Positions 61,401 through 64,000 of a stretch of DNA of 64,000 nt are shown here, piece after piece; position 1 is the first letter of the stretch; the number at the start of each line of letters is the position of its first letter. The position numbers and the translations under genes were made by a program. This DNA comes from an uncultured SAR86 cluster bacterium (lineage in GTDB: Bacteria; Pseudomonadota; Gammaproteobacteria; Magnimaribacterales; AG-339-G14), in assembly GCA_902595715.1 (NCBI GenBank), contig CACJRI010000004.1, positions 37,145 through 101,144 on the forward strand. The letters are read 5' to 3'. The notes beneath the pieces are model-generated. The model made no database searches. It saw nothing but the letters and a program-made list of their open reading frames with translations, and was not told the origin of the DNA.

Positions 61401-62962
61401 GTATCAACCCAATTGCTTGTGTTTCCGGTCCTGATAACGGGTGTTTCTTTGGTGACAATCAAGGCGCGAATTCCGGTACGATTGGTGCTCCCTCAACTGC
61501 AATCATTACCACCAGTGATCCTTGCAGCAGCACTTCAGCGCATAACCATACTAGGTGTTATCAGCCAAATTCATCAAACATGGAATTGGGTGTAATGTAC
61601 TCCATGGAAGCCAATAGCTCTGCAACCTTAGCGGATCAAAAATACAAAACTGAAACCTTTTATCAAGGTATTGCTCAGCAAAAACAATACGACGGTTCCA
61701 ACTATGTGGATGCCATAAATCTAAACGGCTCCAACAGTTGGCGTTCGGGCATCACTGCTTCAGCAGATACTTGGCATGGAAGATTCTCAGGTCACTGGCT
61801 AACCGATGTTGCGTCAAACCTAAAAAGCCTGCCACAGTACTTTCGATCAGGTTTAACAGCTTCTTTTGATGCTACCAACGACCGAGTCAAAGTCGTAGCT
61901 ACTAATATCAACATTCATGCAGATCCCGATTGGCATATTGGTACCAGTGTTGGAGACAATACTTGGTATCATGCTCATTCAAGCGGCTGTAATAGTACCC
62001 CAACTTCTTGGACTTCCAGTGGCTGCTCGCCTGTTTTTCCAGTGGAAACTGCCCGTGGCAGTACTTTGCAATTTGGTGACGATGACAATCAAAAAGATAG
62101 CGCTACTTTTGCTAATTCAGCCTACATCAATAAAAAAGTTTTCGGCGCCATGCTTAAAAACGAATCAAAAAATATCAAATGTCAATTGCTCTGCTCACAG
62201 GGTATTTTAGCAGAATCAAGCGTTGATAATGCCGGGGCACTGGTCACATGGGATACCATCGACGAGAAAGACAAAGACTGGCTGAGTCCTTGCACTACTA
62301 TCTTCGGCAATGCCGTTAATTGCGCTGATCCTGAACCTTCTTTGGAATACATGACTTGGGGGGTTTGGGCCTTTGCTGCTAATGACGGCATTGAATACTT
62401 GGCTGACGAACAACCCAGTGCCGTGCACATGGGTACTTGGTATGCCGGTGATTTATTGGATGCCAGCGATTGGCCAGTCAGTAGGACTGCAACTCTTGCC
62501 GGAATGGCAATGTTTAACATGTGGAAAAGCCAAACCGTAAGTGGCGTTACCACTAATTACGCTTGGACTGAAGGCTCTAGAGCAGATGGTTCTGTTGTCT
62601 TTGCTAGTTCAGGGGCTTATAACGTAACCATCAATGTTCACGATCTCGGCCAAACCACTTGTTCTGGTGCTGCAAGTGGATACCCTTGTAGTTCAGGTGC
62701 TGGTAGTTCAGCAAGTTCTTTCGATAACGGACAAAGGATGGGTACTATTACTTGGACGGCATCCGGCACTAATGGAAATCCTAATTTCAGTGGAGGAGAT
62801 AATGCTGCCAGTGTTAACAATGGGGTGAGTACTTGGAAATACATGCAAGGCAGTCTTTACGGCACTTCCTCACACGTTGAAGCAGGCGCGGAGCTAATTT
62901 ATTCAAAACAAAATGCTGCAAATTATATTCAAGCGATTGGTACCGTAATTTTATCGGAGTAA
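55412..62962 (+). CDS. Giant (2516 aa) secreted surface protein: FecR-like, acidic SE linker, cadherin-like repeats, nidogen-like domain, TbpB-like C-terminus
   Basis: Signal peptide; VGGKVTKKNAATINTSVATVGIRGG; (E)nS repeats; DYETxxxxxFTVTxxxG cadherin-like repeats; FEYFGQSFSHIYVNENGFLTFG; C-terminal GSLYGTSSHVEAGAE...IGTVIL. Confidence 0.8.
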   Translation: MKIKIKFLSHQSTKNIFIKIFVTLVGLSAGLFAYTQEEIGVAAAVNTTTTDNFYDPSGMFAERRLIDEGYKIIQNRTIETDEKGKAQMILIDGTAFTIGPNSKVILDKFVYNPETNDGFLEMQATGLLRLVGGKVTKKNAATINTSVATVGIRGGIVIVDSDAETTSAAFVYGQEMEVIPLNNQDGRTLLTEDGFVVEVNDPYDDIDTPELLTAEALASYSASLEGSEEEEEESESESEEESEEEEEESEEESEEESEEESEEESEESEEESEEESEEESEEESEEESEEESEESEEESTEEESTEEESTEEESTEEESTEEQNEDSGDSESSDGDSESESSDEQAPADDSGSDDSAQEDNPESEKSEDGPALEKEEGEAEQPVSSDTTTSDESSAPIETGDDKSAADSETPDVGRQEDSGEVDLNNEFNEVSEKEEPEVVIDEDSLLTDSGISDNSSNVAPDQLTTSDDIGGELGASDLFEVEQEEEEPAEETTEEVQDTTAETVQQEAIEEKMSANVSVRADSFIESSPKNTLVATTAVEGEGVTYALENDFGVFKVNKRGKVKTKGFLDFETNEKYDLVLLVTNKKGKTVRVPFTINIADVSELSATSSVRATNYHEGKTSVNTIVADINPVSDETPTYEITGEGKEYFRINNNGKIKLDKAFDSTDRKVFNLVVKVRAGTETVDVPVNINVLENIAPDFSIDCQSSCSLAESAATGTVVINASRTDSDIDDLTYSLENNFGNKFSINQTTGQVTLNSALDYETTNSYNLKVIATDSKGITKERSSTFNVTDISPGYSGNLISASKAESVATGTVILNSSLSGSFSNPTYSISGGNSKFAINSSTGQVTLANALDYETATSHTFTVTVQAGGESESRSFTLNVSDVALGYSGTLASASKAENIATGTVILNSAVSGFPSATYSLSGGQSKFAINSSTGQVTLANALDYETATSHTFTVTAAAGGETQSQNFTLNVDNITYTVSAPASTTSSFVKKGVFYRTGSANFTYLIDEDITSKGASDRVIGNFSTGVAGTTYSLGGTNQNYFSIDSSGVLTIDDCMMCEASIRVHEEATGSNPTVPAQNFILDLEVIASIPGEGNVSSGNFTLKGKNVEANENLVMKFASGYSSKTHNFQGANPFTAIATRNSSGTGGLNNAVVTESVLTVADRVSSPHIASANDEFYTRYGQNGGKSYYRTSTRSNGDNEHGTEILDFEYWFPIDSTTGNTYSRQYAPMSDLAAAWDDRRPTREEAKYACLDSGQGCGGGTTEVDINGNWTSTTEGSDFSGYLVTQRNFNRSVDNLLNSNANGSSAGDGSGTNTLLGEYNQGFGGTNNNYVSEFEIVALPETFEYFGQSFSHIYVNENGFLTFGNGGANSNKPWHQVNLSQAPAAHSGGGRPLMYLHESGSYSSSNGSAFPDGYRLPDVYGKPGTAHADNLDNTIFALWNDYYTDGSNNNWSIRQLWNSTTKILTIGWYNIRSYSQSNNNAEANFEVQLDFNDDSFRIVHGDFGNSFPHQSSNNAFVGISKDVSCATSAEDISMCEGKDYIQLYFHDNHFGRYETPQSQFNTFQNPDGNDTPSSIDHMWNSYFTNYQTVNGTKYCFTNDNNLSSTSCASSYNQNHAKAGTHFTFTPQGSGGVKNVLLPSDIKQSYRSGRMAEFMWMHLDKDPTTLVYTPPANNATGFDAAGPNSRDGVTGGSLSAGSAITHTTALDEIVIAGEVYANRKLESFLGNAKKVVAYAPIPLLHTNKYELPQLTTNTSFGPWYDDRYKRVHTIMPPFISTDYMESKDNGTDANFDFHQLNDNSYFKGNISGVVYNSRGTTFNSQIVGSNWQNESRLDGMYGYAAKVLDHNTHVASERFGNLANNADFVPTGQSLWYQVFNPTGRGVGLFAQLSWSCGLSATNINYACHNGQHDTNPSVAPHHSQQSLFSVLIVDSGDKSNFAKTNNPAGYSAASTGTVVDGSHYWSYKRRDGRTATTDGEYAGAEKAPQIAFGINPIACVSGPDNGCFFGDNQGANSGTIGAPSTAIITTSDPCSSTSAHNHTRCYQPNSSNMELGVMYSMEANSSATLADQKYKTETFYQGIAQQKQYDGSNYVDAINLNGSNSWRSGITASADTWHGRFSGHWLTDVASNLKSLPQYFRSGLTASFDATNDRVKVVATNINIHADPDWHIGTSVGDNTWYHAHSSGCNSTPTSWTSSGCSPVFPVETARGSTLQFGDDDNQKDSATFANSAYINKKVFGAMLKNESKNIKCQLLCSQGILAESSVDNAGALVTWDTIDEKDKDWLSPCTTIFGNAVNCADPEPSLEYMTWGVWAFAANDGIEYLADEQPSAVHMGTWYAGDLLDASDWPVSRTATLAGMAMFNMWKSQTVSGVTTNYAWTEGSRADGSVVFASSGAYNVTINVHDLGQTTCSGAASGYPCSSGAGSSASSFDNGQRMGTITWTASGTNGNPNFSGGDNAASVNNGVSTWKYMQGSLYGTSSHVEAGAELIYSKQNAANYIQAIGTVILSE
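56086..56380 (+). repeat. Acidic Ser-Glu repeat tract
   Basis: Repeated gaagaatctgaagag-like units, then five 15-bp tcaacagaagaagaa copies (56306-56380) encoding STEEE. Confidence 0.9.
57804..58346 (+). repeat. Tandem near-identical cadherin-like repeat units (two copies)
   Basis: GYSGxLxSASKAExxATGTVILNS...SKFAINSSTGQVTLANALDYETATSHTFTVT in both copies. Confidence 0.85.
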
Positions 62963-63221
62963 TTATTGAATAGGGAGAAACAGAATTTGAATTGAGCATG
63001 AGAACGGAGATCAATAACCTTTCTTTTGGAACCTTCTTTGGTTCTTTGTTGTCTTTTTGGTACTTTGACAACAGAAAGGCTATTCATCACTCAATCTTGC
63101 TCGGCTGGGCTCGATGGTTTCCATCGGGTTCAGTCCAAGTTATTGATTTTATTTGGAAAAAGCTAAGTAAAAAGATTGAAAAAAGGGCATATTTTGCTAA
63201 TTTTCACCTTAGCTTTTTGCT

Positions 63222-63254
63222 AAAACCTCAAAAAATTCGTTTTTTTGGGGTTTT
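63222..63254 (+). terminator. Terminator-like hairpin between the tandem FecR proteins
   Basis: AAAACCTCAAAAAA-ttcgt-TTTTTTGGGGTTTT, 14-bp stem with one G-U. Confidence 0.5.
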
Positions 63255-63277
63255 TGGCGTTTGTTATTGATATGTAT

Positions 63278-64000
63278 ATGAGACAAAAATATATGAATCT
63301 CTTAAAAACTGCACTCATTGCAGTGAGTTTCATCGTCTATCCATTGTCTTTTGCTCAAGAAGAAATTGGTGTGGCAGCTGCGGTAAACACCAAAACCGTT
63401 GATATGGTGGCCTATCCTGGAGGCAATATTCAAAATGTAAACGTTGACCCTGGCTATAAAATTATTTCTAATCGAACCATTGAAACCAACAAAAGTGGAA
63501 AAGCCCAAATGTTGTTGGTTGATGGAACTGCCTTCACCATTGGTCCAAACTCCAGAGTGACTTTGGATAAGTTTATTTATGATCCAGAAACAGCTTCCGG
63601 TTCCTTGGAAGTTTCAGCAAAAGGTTTGGTAAGACTAGTAGGTGGAAAAGTAACAAAAAAAAGACCTGCAATTATTAAAACGAGTACTGCAACAGTAGGT
63701 ATTAGAGGAGGAATTGCAATCGTTGAAGCAAATCCAGAAGAAACCAAAGCATCCTTTGTTTATGGCGTAGAAATGGAAGTTGCTCCGTTAGAAAATCCAG
63801 ATAATAGTTTGGTTTTAACTCAGGTTGGGTTAAGTGTAGAAGTGGAAGCTGGCTCGGATGAAGTGGAAGATCCTGAAGTCTTAACTTCAGAAGAATTAGA
63901 CAGTTATTCTGATGATTTTGAAGGAAATGAAGAGCCTGATGAAGAATCAGATACCGAAGAATCAGAAGAAAACTCAGAAGAAAGTGAAGAATCTGAGGGA
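63278..64000 (+). CDS. Second FecR-like / acidic-linker protein, paralog of 55412-62962 (runs off the right edge; not in the ORF track)
   Basis: Open frame to window end: signal peptide, EEIGVAAAVNT, IETNKSGKAQMLLVDGTAFTIGPNSRV, VGGKVTKKRPAIIKTSTATVGIRGG, acidic tail. Start could also be 63272 or 63293. Confidence 0.88.
   Translation, partial: MRQKYMNLLKTALIAVSFIVYPLSFAQEEIGVAAAVNTKTVDMVAYPGGNIQNVNVDPGYKIISNRTIETNKSGKAQMLLVDGTAFTIGPNSRVTLDKFIYDPETASGSLEVSAKGLVRLVGGKVTKKRPAIIKTSTATVGIRGGIAIVEANPEETKASFVYGVEMEVAPLENPDNSLVLTQVGLSVEVEAGSDEVEDPEVLTSEELDSYSDDFEGNEEPDEESDTEESEENSEESEESEG

Noticed and set aside
59625-62844. Numerous 60-150 aa ORFs overlapping the giant FecR protein
   Set aside because: Alternate-frame by-products of a long ORF; none has convincing domains.
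62992-63270. 92-aa ORF between the FecR paralogs
   Set aside because: No recognisable domain, no clear ribosome-binding site, and it overlaps the hairpin; likely noncoding spacer.
1-64000. CRISPR arrays, transposons, integrases or prophage
   Set aside because: No spaced direct repeats, transposase/integrase motifs or terminal inverted repeats were seen; the only repeats are within the giant surface-protein gene.

Overview
A 64 kb, AT-rich window from a marine oligotroph-type gammaproteobacterium. The affiliation (SAR86-like or similar) is inferred from gene content and was not tested. Most of it is ordinary core genome: mdh; nrdAB; glpK; argF; serA; ung; an rpoE-rseA-degP module; lepA-lepB-rnc-era-recO-acpS-adk-tsaB-uppP; plsB; yajC-secD-secF; suhB; trmJ; glnK-amtB; a TonB receptor; a MATE transporter; a predicted blue-tuned proteorhodopsin; Sir2; an alternative oxidase; dapE; malate synthase G; acyl-CoA dehydrogenases; and three tRNAs (Leu-CAA, Glu-TTC, Gly-GCC). 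The most exciting locus is a compact transcription unit missing from the ORF track, on the minus strand at 35494-35944. It has its own promoter, an RNA leader matching the glutamine riboswitch fold (glnA / Downstream-peptide class: P1, P2 and P3 plus the conserved CGGAAGUAGG and GAAGGAACGCG segments), a 54-aa microprotein with three YRG[I/V]K repeats (DUF4278-like), and an intrinsic terminator. It lies about 2 kb from glnK-amtB, and the repeats resemble the PII T-loop. A second notable region, 54.7-64 kb, holds tandem giant surface proteins: FecR-like domain, acidic SE-repeat linker, cadherin-like repeats, a nidogen-like domain and a possible TbpB-like C-terminal barrel. Other regulatory finds are tandem NrdR boxes, an inverted DnaA-box pair in an AT-rich intergenic region, a sigma-E autoregulatory promoter, and a sigma-32 promoter with a possible RNA thermometer at hsp20. 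No CRISPR arrays or mobile elements were seen.
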